From assembly GCA_035638255.1 (NCBI GenBank), contig DASRAJ010000057.1, positions 1 through 64,000 on the forward strand: a DNA stretch of 64,000 nucleotides, read 5' to 3'. Numbering within the stretch: the first letter of the stretch is position 1; each line of letters begins with the position of its first letter. The position numbers were made by a program, and so were the translations under genes. Source of the DNA: DASRAJ01 sp035638255. Lineage in GTDB: Bacteria > Bacteroidota > Bacteroidia > Chitinophagales > UBA10324. This document shows, in pieces, positions 24,888 through 33,699 of this stretch. The notes beneath the pieces were generated by a model. It saw nothing but the letters and a program-made list of their open reading frames with translations, did no database searches and had not been told where the DNA came from.

Positions 24888-25046
24888 TTCCGGATAGCTG
24901 CAAAAGTTTGGGTATTGCCGAAGGCGGCGATTAAGCACTACAATTGATAAATTTGGGTTAAGGACCAGAAGATCATCGCAAAGTTGAATAAATAATGAAA
25001 CATTTTACTTAAAACTCATGTACAAGCTTACCATAATCATTACATC

Positions 25047-25286
25047 ATGGATTTCATTTTAGAATTTAAACGCTGGAAACTCTTCTTTCTCTTAGTAGGA
25101 ATTCCAGGTATTTTCCAATTCATTGTATTGGGTGTTATGATTTCGCGACACAATCCGGGAGCAATGTTGAGTGCCATTTTAATAATGATGATCTTCTCAA
25201 TTGGAGTTTTCTTCGGATGGTTTTTTTCGCTGGGGACAAATCTTGGCAAAAAACTGTCCCGCCCAATAAGTGTTGAGCTTGAATAA
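25047..25286 (+). CDS. Small membrane protein, possibly truncated
   Basis: The 79-residue product has two transmembrane helices (LFFLLVGIPGIFQFIVLGVMI and MLSAILIMMIFSIGVFFGWFF) and then a short tail (LGKKLSRPISVELE). It is not recognised. Downstream, after the stop codon, a (CA)7 tract and a second short frame (ATG at 25324, 51 residues ending SISK) follow in a different frame, so the gene may be the front part of a longer, broken four-helix protein. Confidence 0.55.
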   Translation: MDFILEFKRWKLFFLLVGIPGIFQFIVLGVMISRHNPGAMLSAILIMMIFSIGVFFGWFFSLGTNLGKKLSRPISVELE

Positions 25287-25309
25287 ATTTAAATGGTTGG
25301 TTTGATCTT

Positions 25310-25324
25310 ACACACACACACACA
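25310..25324. repeat. (CA)7 dinucleotide repeat
   Basis: An uninterrupted ACACACACACACACA tract lies just after the stop of the small membrane protein and directly before an ATG. Dinucleotide runs of this length can slip. Confidence 0.85.
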
Positions 25325-25573
25325 TGATTACTGCCTGCATTGTTATTATCGGTATTTACAAAATGATTCAAAAGACCAAGGCTCCGGCCGACAAATCCGA
25401 GAAGCTGCATCCCTTTTTTGTAACTCATTATATCAGGCAATCAATCAGCAAGTTTTTCCCCACTTCAATAAGTAAATAATCCCTCCACTCACATTTAATG
25501 TTTCTCCTTTGAGCGAAAGATTAAGTATCTCTCCTCGCTAAAACGTATGGATAAATCTTTGTAATGAAGATGT

Positions 25574-26497
25574 ATGACAAAGGATCAATCCATGAGGCGA
25601 TTTAATATTTGCATAATATCAATGCTCTTTGCATCCTTCAGTTTTTGCCAAATACCCGATGCAGTTATCAGCTCTTCTCCCATTCCGCGTCCTTCTGATT
25701 CCATCCCGAAAGTTTCTCACCCACATCCGTATCATGTGAATTACTGGCTTAGCGGTTCTATTATCGTAGCTGGCAACGTCGGAAATGTGCTGGCGATAAA
25801 CAGGATTAAAAACAAGCCGGTCATTACAGATGCGGAAATATCATCACTCAACACCACTGACCTCACCGGGCTGGATCGTTGGGCATTAAAGCAAGATCCA
25901 TTGCTACGGGATCACCATGATCGTATGTCAGACGATGTTATCACCTCAACAATTATTTTACCCTTTGTGCTCGTCCTTAATAAGGACATACGCCATGATT
26001 GGGTAAATCTTCTTTTGATGTATGCTGAAGCACACGCTGTGGTCGCAACCATCTACAACTATTCTTTTCTGGGCCCCACGTTTCAAAATAAATTCCGGCC
26101 GATTGTTTATTACGACAGCGTTCCAATTGGCATACGCGAAAACGGAAACAACAGAAATTCATTCTACAGCGGGCACGTGGCTACCGCTGCAGTTGCCACG
26201 TTTATGATGACAAAAATTTACTGTGATTTTCATCCTGAAATCGGTGCAAAGAAATATTTGTTATACACCGCGGCCACGCTTCCTCCTCTTGCTATTTCCT
26301 ATTTGAGAGTAAAAGCATTGAAGCATTTTCCGAGTGACAATTTGGTTGGATTGGGCGTAGGAGCTGTTTGCGGCATCGCGATTCCTGCCCTTCATAGGGT
26401 CAAAAGTGATCGTGTCGCACTTGGAATGTTTACGACTCAGGATGGTGGAATTGGGTTGAGTTTGAATTGGAGGATTGATGGGGAAGTCGGGAATTAG
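25574..26497 (+). CDS. PAP2-family phosphatase 1
   Basis: The 307-residue protein has a leader (MRRFNICIISMLFASFSFC) and the three PAP2 acid phosphatase motifs: NKFRPIVYYD (KxxxxxxRP region), NSFYSGHVATAA (SGH), and SYLRVKALKHFPSDNLVG (RxxxxxHxxxD). Members dephosphorylate lipid phosphates such as undecaprenyl pyrophosphate, phosphatidic acid or lipid A; the exact substrate is not visible. Several membrane helices surround the motifs. ATG 25592 is an alternative start. Two more PAP2 genes lie within 11 kb. Confidence 0.87.
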   Translation: MTKDQSMRRFNICIISMLFASFSFCQIPDAVISSSPIPRPSDSIPKVSHPHPYHVNYWLSGSIIVAGNVGNVLAINRIKNKPVITDAEISSLNTTDLTGLDRWALKQDPLLRDHHDRMSDDVITSTIILPFVLVLNKDIRHDWVNLLLMYAEAHAVVATIYNYSFLGPTFQNKFRPIVYYDSVPIGIRENGNNRNSFYSGHVATAAVATFMMTKIYCDFHPEIGAKKYLLYTAATLPPLAISYLRVKALKHFPSDNLVGLGVGAVCGIAIPALHRVKSDRVALGMFTTQDGGIGLSLNWRIDGEVGN

Positions 26498-26654
26498 GAA
26501 ATTAGGGAATTATGGAATTGGTTGTTAGTCATCGGTTATTGGTTGGACTTTCTTCTCCGATTAACAATTAACTTTTTTGTTCTGCTGCCCGGTATCTTTA
26601 TTGTCACAATCATTGAAGCGGATTTGATTGCTTAAATTTCTCCCGATTTTAATT

Positions 26655-29600
26655 ATGGATTCATTTATCATTTGTCAAAAATGCGGAACAAAAAATAAGG
26701 GCCACGCGGAAGTATGTCAGTCGTGTAATACCTTACTCGGAATTGTCTGTTCGAATTGCAGCAAATTGAATTCTGAATTACTGAACTTTTGTGAGAACTG
26801 TGGAACTGCCCTTACGAAAAGTCTTCTCGTACAAGCAACGGAATTTGAAGCAGAACGTCTCCATCTCAACATTATGTTTTGCGACCTGGTTGGATCTACC
26901 GCACTTTCTGAAACCCTTGATCCGGAAGTGTTCCTTGATGTTGTGGTTGCATACCAGGAAGTTTGCGCTAAAACTATTGAAGAGCAGGGAGGGTACATTG
27001 GGCAGTACCTTGGTGACGGTATTCTCGTTTACTTCGGCTATCCCAAAACTTTTGAAGATAATTCCCTGCGGGCGGTACAAGCGGCGCTGAATATTCTTGA
27101 GAATCTAAAAATCCTGAATGAGAAGTTAGTAAAAGAAGAGAAGCCGGCGATTGCTGTGAGGATTGGAATCCATACGGGCCTCGTAGTGATGGGCGAAGTC
27201 GGCGGCGGAGACAAACGCGAACGACTGGCCCTGGGTGATACACCAAACATTGCATCGCGCATTCAGGCACTCGCCGAACCGAATGAAATTCTCATAAGCG
27301 CGGAAACCTATAAGATTGTCCAGAAAATAATTTACTGCCGGGAAAGAGGAACTCATACGCTTAAGGGCATTTCCACCCCCATGACCGTATATCAGCCGGT
27401 CTCCATTGAACTCACCAAGAGTTTTACCACTGAGCAAACGCACTATGACTTTCCGCTCATCGGAAGAGAGGAAGTGATGAAAAAACTTGAGACCTACTGG
27501 AAAAAAGTCGCGCAGGGAAAAAGCGAAACCGTAATCATCCGCGGAGAAATAGGAACAGGAAAAACACACGTGATGAATTATTTCACGGCGGCTATCGCCG
27601 ATAAGAAAGCACAGAAGATTTTTTTTAAGTGCACATCCTATTCTCAAAATAATTCTCTCTTCCCGTTTGTGAATATTTTGAACATGCTCATTGACCTCGA
27701 TAAGGATGATAGCGATGAATCAAAACTTTCCAAAGTTGAAAAGTTTTTGGAGTCTTCGCATTTCAATCTTGCTGAAACTGTTCCGGTAGTTTGTTCATTT
27801 CTTTCCATTCCCCTCTCAGGAACTTATCAACCGATCTCTTCCTCTAACAAAGTTGTTACAGAAAAAAAATTCCGTTTTTTTAAAGACCTTTTTTTTGCAC
27901 TCAGCGAGACTGCTCCTATCGTACTCATCATTGAAGACGTTCATTATGCTGACAAGTTATCGCTGGAGTTATTCAATAGTTTGCTCCGTCCCTCTAACCA
28001 CAAAATTTTTTATTTGCTGAGTTGCCGAACAGAATTTAGTATTCCGTTCAATGAGTCTTACCACATTATTGATCTCTATCCGCTTGATAAAAAAGATTCT
28101 GAAAAACTTGCATTACAAATTGCAGGAAAGAAATTACCGGATGAAATTCTTCAGCTTATTATAGAAAAAACACAGGGTGTTCCGCTTTTCATAGAAGAAC
28201 TGATGCATGTAATTCTTGACTCCGATGTTTTGGAAGCCAAAGAAGATCATTATATGATGAAAGGAACGCTTCCCGATACTTTAATTCCCGCAACTCTTCA
28301 GGATTTATTGTTTGCGAAGCTGGATCAGTTGGGGAAGGCAAAGGAAGTTGCCCAGCTCGCTGCAGTTTATGGACGTGAGTTTACTGCCGATATGCTGCAG
28401 GTGATTTCAGCGATGGATTTTGAAACGCTCTCTGAAAATCTGAAAACGTTAGTGAATGAATCAGTGCTCGGAGTAAAAGGGAAGCTTCCAAACATTCTCT
28501 TCAGTTTCAACCAGGCGCTGATGATGGAGAAAGCATATCAACTCTTGCTCATCAGCAAGCGCCAGCAGTATCACCTTATGATTGCTGAAGTGCTCGACAA
28601 AAATTATCCCGCCTTCGCAAAAGCAAACCCTGACTTCATTGCACACCATTACACGCTCGGTGAAAAAATCATTCCCGCAGCAGAGTACTGGCATAAAGCC
28701 GGGCTTCTCTCTCTGTCAAGATCTGCGTTTGATGAAGCCATCATTTTTTTTCAGAGGGGAATGGATTTGATTCCGCGAATTGAAAATGTGAAGGATAGGA
28801 CCTCACTGGAATTGCTGCTGCTTTCGGGATTGGTGCCGGCACTTCTTGCAACAAAAGGATACACTGATGAAAGTCTTGCGCCGGCGTTTGAGCGTGCGTA
28901 TGAGTTGGCGAGCCACATAAGAAACCTTCCTCACTTATCATCAGTGCTCAGCGGATTGTGGGCGCACTACACGGCATTGGGAAAACACAAGACCGCTTTT
29001 GTGATTGCCAAACGATTGTATGGGATAGCCCAGCGCACCAAAGATCCCTTCATTGAGTTTGAAGCCGGCAAAGCTATGGGTGCTAATTTTTTCTGGCGCG
29101 GAGAATTTGCTCAGGCAAAAAAATACCTGACTAAGACGTTGAATAAATTTAATCCCGAAACGAAATACCAGGCCTCTTATTTATACGCGGAGCATCCGGT
29201 GGTGTCCACTCTTTCTTACCATGCGATAAACTCATGGATGCTCGGGGATGCTCAGCAGGCAACTGAATCGTCTGAAGCAGCACTCGTGTATGCAAGAAAA
29301 TTAAATCATCCCTTCACGCTTACTTATGCCACAGGACTGGCGACCATCCTCAGTCATTTACGCGGCGATTTACCTCAGATGAAAATCTTTGCGAAAGAAA
29401 CTTTGCAACTCGGAGAACAGTATGTTTTTACATTCTGGATTGAGATTGGAAATATTTTTTACCGGTGGGCTCTTGCGTCAAAGAATCCGGCCAGGGGACT
29501 TGATGAAATGGAAGAAGCCTTGGAGCGTATTCGTAATTCAGGCACCTCGTTGTGGATTCCAAGTTTGCTTGGAATGATCGGAAAGCTATGTTTAGAAAAT

Positions 29601-29957
29601 CAGCAAAGAAAAAAAGCACACTCACTCATTGACGAGTCCTTACGTTTGGCAATGAAGCACAATGAAAAATTCTTTTTAGCCGAATTGTATCGCATTAAAG
29701 GAGAGTTGCTTCAATCATCGAGAAAGAAAAAAGAGGCTGAGAAATTATTTCAGAAAGCATTTAAGACCGCCGAAAAACAAGAAGCAAAATATTTTGTCCT
29801 GCGTGCTGCAATAAGCCAGGCTTCATTATACAAAGGAAATGACGACCGCGGACAACATACACAATTCATTTCTTCTCTGTTAGAGACGTTTCCGGAACAA
29901 GAAAAAAGCGGAGATATAATGGATGCGAAGGCATTTTTAAAAAGGGTTAAAGATTAA
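26655..29957 (+). CDS. Zinc-ribbon / class III adenylate cyclase / AAA ATPase / TPR regulator
   Basis: From ATG 26655 the protein has 1100 residues. Residues 1-50 are a double zinc ribbon (CQKCG, CQSC, CSNC, CENCG). Residues of about 70-255 form a class III cyclase domain with metal aspartates in FCDLVGS (D77) and YLGDGI (D121), and ERLALGDTPNIASRIQ contains the substrate-specificity and transition-state residues of an active cyclase. Residues of about 270-560 form an AAA_16 ATPase with P-loop GEIGTGKT (about 296-303) and Walker B VLIIEDVHYAD. The rest is TPR-like helical solenoid. Such multidomain proteins couple an ATP-driven sensor to cAMP formation. A TTG-started frame at 26628 is less likely. 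Confidence 0.9.
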   Translation: MDSFIICQKCGTKNKGHAEVCQSCNTLLGIVCSNCSKLNSELLNFCENCGTALTKSLLVQATEFEAERLHLNIMFCDLVGSTALSETLDPEVFLDVVVAYQEVCAKTIEEQGGYIGQYLGDGILVYFGYPKTFEDNSLRAVQAALNILENLKILNEKLVKEEKPAIAVRIGIHTGLVVMGEVGGGDKRERLALGDTPNIASRIQALAEPNEILISAETYKIVQKIIYCRERGTHTLKGISTPMTVYQPVSIELTKSFTTEQTHYDFPLIGREEVMKKLETYWKKVAQGKSETVIIRGEIGTGKTHVMNYFTAAIADKKAQKIFFKCTSYSQNNSLFPFVNILNMLIDLDKDDSDESKLSKVEKFLESSHFNLAETVPVVCSFLSIPLSGTYQPISSSNKVVTEKKFRFFKDLFFALSETAPIVLIIEDVHYADKLSLELFNSLLRPSNHKIFYLLSCRTEFSIPFNESYHIIDLYPLDKKDSEKLALQIAGKKLPDEILQLIIEKTQGVPLFIEELMHVILDSDVLEAKEDHYMMKGTLPDTLIPATLQDLLFAKLDQLGKAKEVAQLAAVYGREFTADMLQVISAMDFETLSENLKTLVNESVLGVKGKLPNILFSFNQALMMEKAYQLLLISKRQQYHLMIAEVLDKNYPAFAKANPDFIAHHYTLGEKIIPAAEYWHKAGLLSLSRSAFDEAIIFFQRGMDLIPRIENVKDRTSLELLLLSGLVPALLATKGYTDESLAPAFERAYELASHIRNLPHLSSVLSGLWAHYTALGKHKTAFVIAKRLYGIAQRTKDPFIEFEAGKAMGANFFWRGEFAQAKKYLTKTLNKFNPETKYQASYLYAEHPVVSTLSYHAINSWMLGDAQQATESSEAALVYARKLNHPFTLTYATGLATILSHLRGDLPQMKIFAKETLQLGEQYVFTFWIEIGNIFYRWALASKNPARGLDEMEEALERIRNSGTSLWIPSLLGMIGKLCLENQQRKKAHSLIDESLRLAMKHNEKFFLAELYRIKGELLQSSRKKKEAEKLFQKAFKTAEKQEAKYFVLRAAISQASLYKGNDDRGQHTQFISSLLETFPEQEKSGDIMDAKAFLKRVKD

Positions 29958-29993
29958 TAATCCGGCTTTAGAGTGAGGAAAGAAATGATTTCC

Positions 29994-30014
29994 TTGAGAA
30001 ATGACATTTCTCAA
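29994..30014. terminator. Bidirectional hairpin between convergent genes
   Basis: TTGAGAAAT (29994-30002) pairs perfectly with ATTTCTCAA (30006-30014) around the loop GAC. It lies 37 bases after the cyclase gene and 13 bases beyond the stop of the convergent PepSY-like gene. Confidence 0.6.
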
Positions 30015-30026
30015 AAGCAAAGGAGA

Positions 30027-30533
30027 TTACTTTTCTTCAATACTATTTCCATTGATATCAAAACGCTCCCATTTTTTGTCGTCAACCTGTACTTCATAAT
30101 ATCTTTTATCGTCTTCACCGTTGGTATAACTCAGGTATGTTCTGCCATACTGTATCCCCGGGTATTTTTTCTTCATGAAATCGCGAATGGTAACCGGGAC
30201 ATCATCTGTCTCTACTTCCCTGCTGCGCGAAATCTGGTTTCCGTTGGTATCATAAACAATTCTGGATTGTAATTTTTTACTAAGATAGTAAACAATGTAA
30301 CCACCGTCAGTCTGATACCATTCTTCACCATTCACACGGGCATACTCCGTATTCCACGCATCGCGTACTGCCTGCGGAACTTCATCCAACTTTAGCATCG
30401 TATGCCCGGGATACATTTGCGTCGCTGTAGTTGCGCCAAGCTGATTATTGGAGGCGAGGGGGTGCTTAGTTGAAAAACATGACTGGAAGATCATGATGCC
30501 GGCAAAAGCAATAAATAAAAAATTTTTTTTCAT
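30027..30533 (-). CDS. PepSY-like lipoprotein
   Basis: The 168-residue product starts MKKNFLFIAFAGIMIFQSC, a lipoprotein signal ending at the cysteine. The rest has two PepSY-like units: VPQAVRDAWNTEYARVNGEEWYQTDGGYIVYY and VPVTIRDFMKKKYPGIQYGRTYLSYTNGE, each with helix then strands. PepSY-like domains occur in periplasmic proteins that may act as peptidase inhibitors or chaperones. The next gene upstream is a close paralog (same unit order and wording), 132 bases away on the same strand. Confidence 0.85.
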   Translation of the reverse strand: MKKNFLFIAFAGIMIFQSCFSTKHPLASNNQLGATTATQMYPGHTMLKLDEVPQAVRDAWNTEYARVNGEEWYQTDGGYIVYYLSKKLQSRIVYDTNGNQISRSREVETDDVPVTIRDFMKKKYPGIQYGRTYLSYTNGEDDKRYYEVQVDDKKWERFDINGNSIEEK

Positions 30534-30664
30534 AATCGTTATTTTAGAAGAGTACTTATGTTAATCCGCCAAACTAATTCCATGGCTACATTCACAGAAT
30601 TGTTCAGCCCAATCAAATTATAGCATCACCCTCATAACAATTAATTTCATATTCACAGGCATTT

Positions 30665-31177
30665 TTATCTTTCAGCTTTATTCAGCAATGTTTTGTCTTC
30701 AATGTTGTTTCCGTTTGCATCAAACCGCTCCCAATCGTCGCCTATTTGTATTTCATAGATGTTCTCTCCTTGTACAGGATAGCTCATGTACATTTTCCCA
30801 TATTGCACTTCCGGATATTTCTTCCTAATAAAATTAAGAATAGCCACCGGTACACTTCCCGAATCCACCTCACGGCTATGCATCCGTACGTTGCCATCAG
30901 CACCGTAAAGAATGCGGGATTGAAAATTTTTATAATCATAATACACCATGTATCCGTCTGCAGTTTTATACCACTGCGCCCCTTTTATTGCCGAGTAATT
31001 TTTCTTCCATGAATCACGAACAGGTTGTGGCAAATTAGAGGACTTCAGCCGGGAGTGATCCGAATTAATTTTTTCCTGGTGAGAAGCATTATCACTGCTG
31101 ACGGAGTTTTGATTTTGCTGCGCAAAAGAATTTTCAATCAGCAGCGCAAAAACAGCAGGTAATAAAAATTTTTTCAT
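30665..31177 (-). CDS. PepSY-like secreted protein (paralog)
   Basis: The 170-residue product from ATG 31177 starts MKKFLLPAVFALLIENSFAQ, a signal peptide without lipobox. The mature part repeats the pattern of its neighbour: LPQPVRDSWKKNYSAIKGAQWYKTADGYMVYY and VPVAILNFIRKKYPEVQYGKMYMSY. The two genes are probably a tandem duplication, one lipid-anchored and one soluble in the periplasm. An upstream ATG at 31186 (MIAMKKFLL) is also possible; the longer frame to 31282 is not needed. Confidence 0.85.
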   Translation of the reverse strand: MKKFLLPAVFALLIENSFAQQNQNSVSSDNASHQEKINSDHSRLKSSNLPQPVRDSWKKNYSAIKGAQWYKTADGYMVYYDYKNFQSRILYGADGNVRMHSREVDSGSVPVAILNFIRKKYPEVQYGKMYMSYPVQGENIYEIQIGDDWERFDANGNNIEDKTLLNKAER

Positions 31178-31342
31178 AGCAATCATTTTAATATGTGTTG
31201 AAATGAATAGCACAAGACTATCAAATTTACTGCCTGACTTAAGCAGAATTGATACTGTTCCGGAAGCATTTGAATATTTCAACCCCTTACCACAACAAAA
31301 GAGAAATCCTGGAGCATGTGGATAACTTTTACCGGAGACAAA

Positions 31343-32350
31343 TTAAAAGGTATATCTGAAATCAAAACCTTTTACTTGGCCTGTCATAGGAGCAACTGTT
31401 AATCCTGAACCATCTTTGCAGCGATGAAGTTTTGGAATCAGTAATCCATAGGCCGAACCTAAAGCAACGCCTACAGCCAGGTCAGTCGGGAAATGGTAAC
31501 CACCTTTGTACCTTAGATAGGCAGTGGTTCCGGTAGCGGCCACCGCCACTCCATATAAAACGAATCGAAATGGCGAATGCGGATGGTATGCTGAATACAC
31601 ACTTGCAACGAATAATGTCGCTGCCGCCGGAGCGGAAGGATGTCCTCCATAAAAAGAATTACGTGTGTGAGTACTTGCCCTTATTAACATCGGCACTTCA
31701 GGAATTTTCTGCAGATAAGTTGGACTGTTGGGATTTTGGTCAATCAGACTATCCGTGTCATAGGCATACGGTCGCAATTTATCCACGCTCGCAGCGGTCA
31801 TGGAATAAGAAGCGCCGGTAAGGGACATCGTTTCTAAATAAAGCAGCCCTATCTTTCCTGCGTCATGCCGGATGTCGTGATCAAAAAGAAGGACGAAGCC
31901 GTAAGCAAAGCTTCCGTATAAGAAGAAATCACTGATGTCCTTCAGCTTAGGATCGTAATTATGTATGTCCTTGCGATTGAGACTATTTTTAATGTCACGC
32001 TGAGGATCTAAGTTGAGAATAACATTCGTGTCGGTTGATGGCTTTTTATTGATAAGATAAAAACCAAGTGGAGCTCCTATTGATCCTATTACGCACAAGG
32101 GGACATCAATAATGGGTTTGACATTGTAAAGGCAATTGCGGTTGTCATTTAATTTCGCTCCTCTAAATGCGGTAGTGCCGGGGAGAGGTTTATGTGAAGA
32201 AGGAGCAGCCCCCTGTTTACTTATAAGAGAATCATCATTAATCCTGAGAGTATCAATTTTGATTAGGGAAACTGAATCCTCAGGGATTTGTGCGTGAACG
32301 ATCAGACACATGGTTACCAATACCATCAATGCAAGAAAGAGTTTACTCAT
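31343..32350 (-). CDS. PAP2-family phosphatase 2
   Basis: The 335-residue protein has a signal peptide (LFLALMVLVTMCLIVHAQ) and PAP2 motifs: KLRPYAYDTD, NSFYGGHPSAPAA and AYLRYKGGYHFPTDLAVG. The middle motif reads YGGH, where family members usually have SGH, so the first residue of the catalytic SGH triad is changed; activity may be altered or lost. It is in a convergent or independent position and shares layout with the PAP2 gene at 25.6 kb. Confidence 0.85.
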   Translation of the reverse strand: MSKLFLALMVLVTMCLIVHAQIPEDSVSLIKIDTLRINDDSLISKQGAAPSSHKPLPGTTAFRGAKLNDNRNCLYNVKPIIDVPLCVIGSIGAPLGFYLINKKPSTDTNVILNLDPQRDIKNSLNRKDIHNYDPKLKDISDFFLYGSFAYGFVLLFDHDIRHDAGKIGLLYLETMSLTGASYSMTAASVDKLRPYAYDTDSLIDQNPNSPTYLQKIPEVPMLIRASTHTRNSFYGGHPSAPAAATLFVASVYSAYHPHSPFRFVLYGVAVAATGTTAYLRYKGGYHFPTDLAVGVALGSAYGLLIPKLHRCKDGSGLTVAPMTGQVKGFDFRYTF

Positions 32351-32458
32351 AATAAAGTTGGTTTTAGCTGCTAATCTAAACTGGTTCTACCTTGTTTCTC
32401 TAAATTTCCCTTTTTAATCAACATACCTTTTTAAAACTTCCGACCTGCTTTTTTTGCA

Positions 32459-33697
32459 TTATCTTTTTGCCACCTTTGATTGAATACACGCTTTTTTCTC
32501 TTTAGCAAAGGTTTTATATAAAGCCCCGATATTTGAAGTATCAGCGGTCATTGGAATACAATAGAACTGAAGAATGTTTTCTTTCAATCCGATATTAACA
32601 TGCGCAAAGCGGTCATGCTTAAGTCTCTTTAGAAGCTGAGAATAAGTTGCATCTGCCAGAGAATATTCACACCTTACTGAAGCAAGACCGGTATCGTAAT
32701 CACGGTTACTCAGTTTTAATTTTTCATTCTTAAGTTGCGTAAGGGACTCATCATAATGCTGTATGACTGAATCGAAGCAGTCGTTAAATTGCTGTTCTGC
32801 CTCGGGCGTTGGCAGACGAAATCGAAGAACGCGCGAAGATCCAATCACTTTAGGCATAACCCGGATAACTCCGGAAATCAAACTTACAAGCAATGGAGTT
32901 TTCCCCCATGCCTTTTTATATTCTTTCCTGTTTTTTGTAAACTGAAATTTTTGATCCGTCATTTCAGGATTTAGTTTCTGAATTTCATCTTTTTTATTTA
33001 CCCACGCGGCCTTAGTAATAGGTGCAAGAAGATTTTGAACAGAGAAGCGGAAAGATGCAATGGATAGATCAAGATTTCCAAAGATGCTCCCCAATTCAAT
33101 ACCATACGTTTTTAAAAAGGCACGCTCCAATAAGGATTTTGACAATTCAAATCCAATGAAGCCGGTATAATTCTCTTTGAGATAATTACCTCTTGCTATC
33201 TGCAAAACATCAAAAGCAAGCTCCATTCGCCTGTGGTCTATAGGGTCATTAGCATAAGTAATGTTATCACCATATTTTCGTCTGTCCTTAGGATATACAA
33301 TACCCACGGAGATATTGACGCCCAAAGGATGACCATAGTTGTCCGCATTATAATGAGCAAGTGCTCCAAGGGCAAATGCATACTGGTTCAGGTCCTGAGA
33401 TTCATCGAGTAACGACTGAGTAAAATCACCGCTGCGAACATAGTGAACCAAGTTAGTAAAAAAGATAGAACCAAAAGGGAAAAAGCCCATATCAGGCATG
33501 ATAGCTCCTCCGTAGGTATAGGCTTTTGCTTTTATATAATCACTGTCACTTGAATTGGGGAATCTTTTCCGCAATACGGGAAGAATTGACTTTTCCCAGC
33601 TAACATCTATTACCGCCTCATGAGTAAGAATTGCAAAACCCGAGGAGGATTTTGGATAAATTATTAATGCAAACAAGAGAAGTGTGCGGAAAGGCAT
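32459..33697 (-). CDS. Zinc-dependent phospholipase C family protein
   Basis: The 412-residue protein has a signal peptide (MPFRTLLLFALIIYPKSSSGFA) and the metal-ligand pattern of zinc-dependent phospholipase C/S1-P1-like proteins: THE (H26), MPD (D69), LVHY (H85), and ALAHYNADNYGHPLG (H115, D119, H123). Its start lies 2 bases after the stop of the DUF3943 gene upstream (33700), so the two form an operon. Secreted or periplasmic hydrolysis of phospholipids is the family role; the substrate here is unknown. Confidence 0.83.
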   Translation of the reverse strand: MPFRTLLLFALIIYPKSSSGFAILTHEAVIDVSWEKSILPVLRKRFPNSSDSDYIKAKAYTYGGAIMPDMGFFPFGSIFFTNLVHYVRSGDFTQSLLDESQDLNQYAFALGALAHYNADNYGHPLGVNISVGIVYPKDRRKYGDNITYANDPIDHRRMELAFDVLQIARGNYLKENYTGFIGFELSKSLLERAFLKTYGIELGSIFGNLDLSIASFRFSVQNLLAPITKAAWVNKKDEIQKLNPEMTDQKFQFTKNRKEYKKAWGKTPLLVSLISGVIRVMPKVIGSSRVLRFRLPTPEAEQQFNDCFDSVIQHYDESLTQLKNEKLKLSNRDYDTGLASVRCEYSLADATYSQLLKRLKHDRFAHVNIGLKENILQFYCIPMTADTSNIGALYKTFAKEKKACIQSKVAKR

Positions 33698-33699
33698 GT

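Noticed and set aside
23979..24938. RHS polymorphic toxin
   Set aside because: The protein is only about 300 residues, has a plain signal peptide and no toxin or immunity gene.
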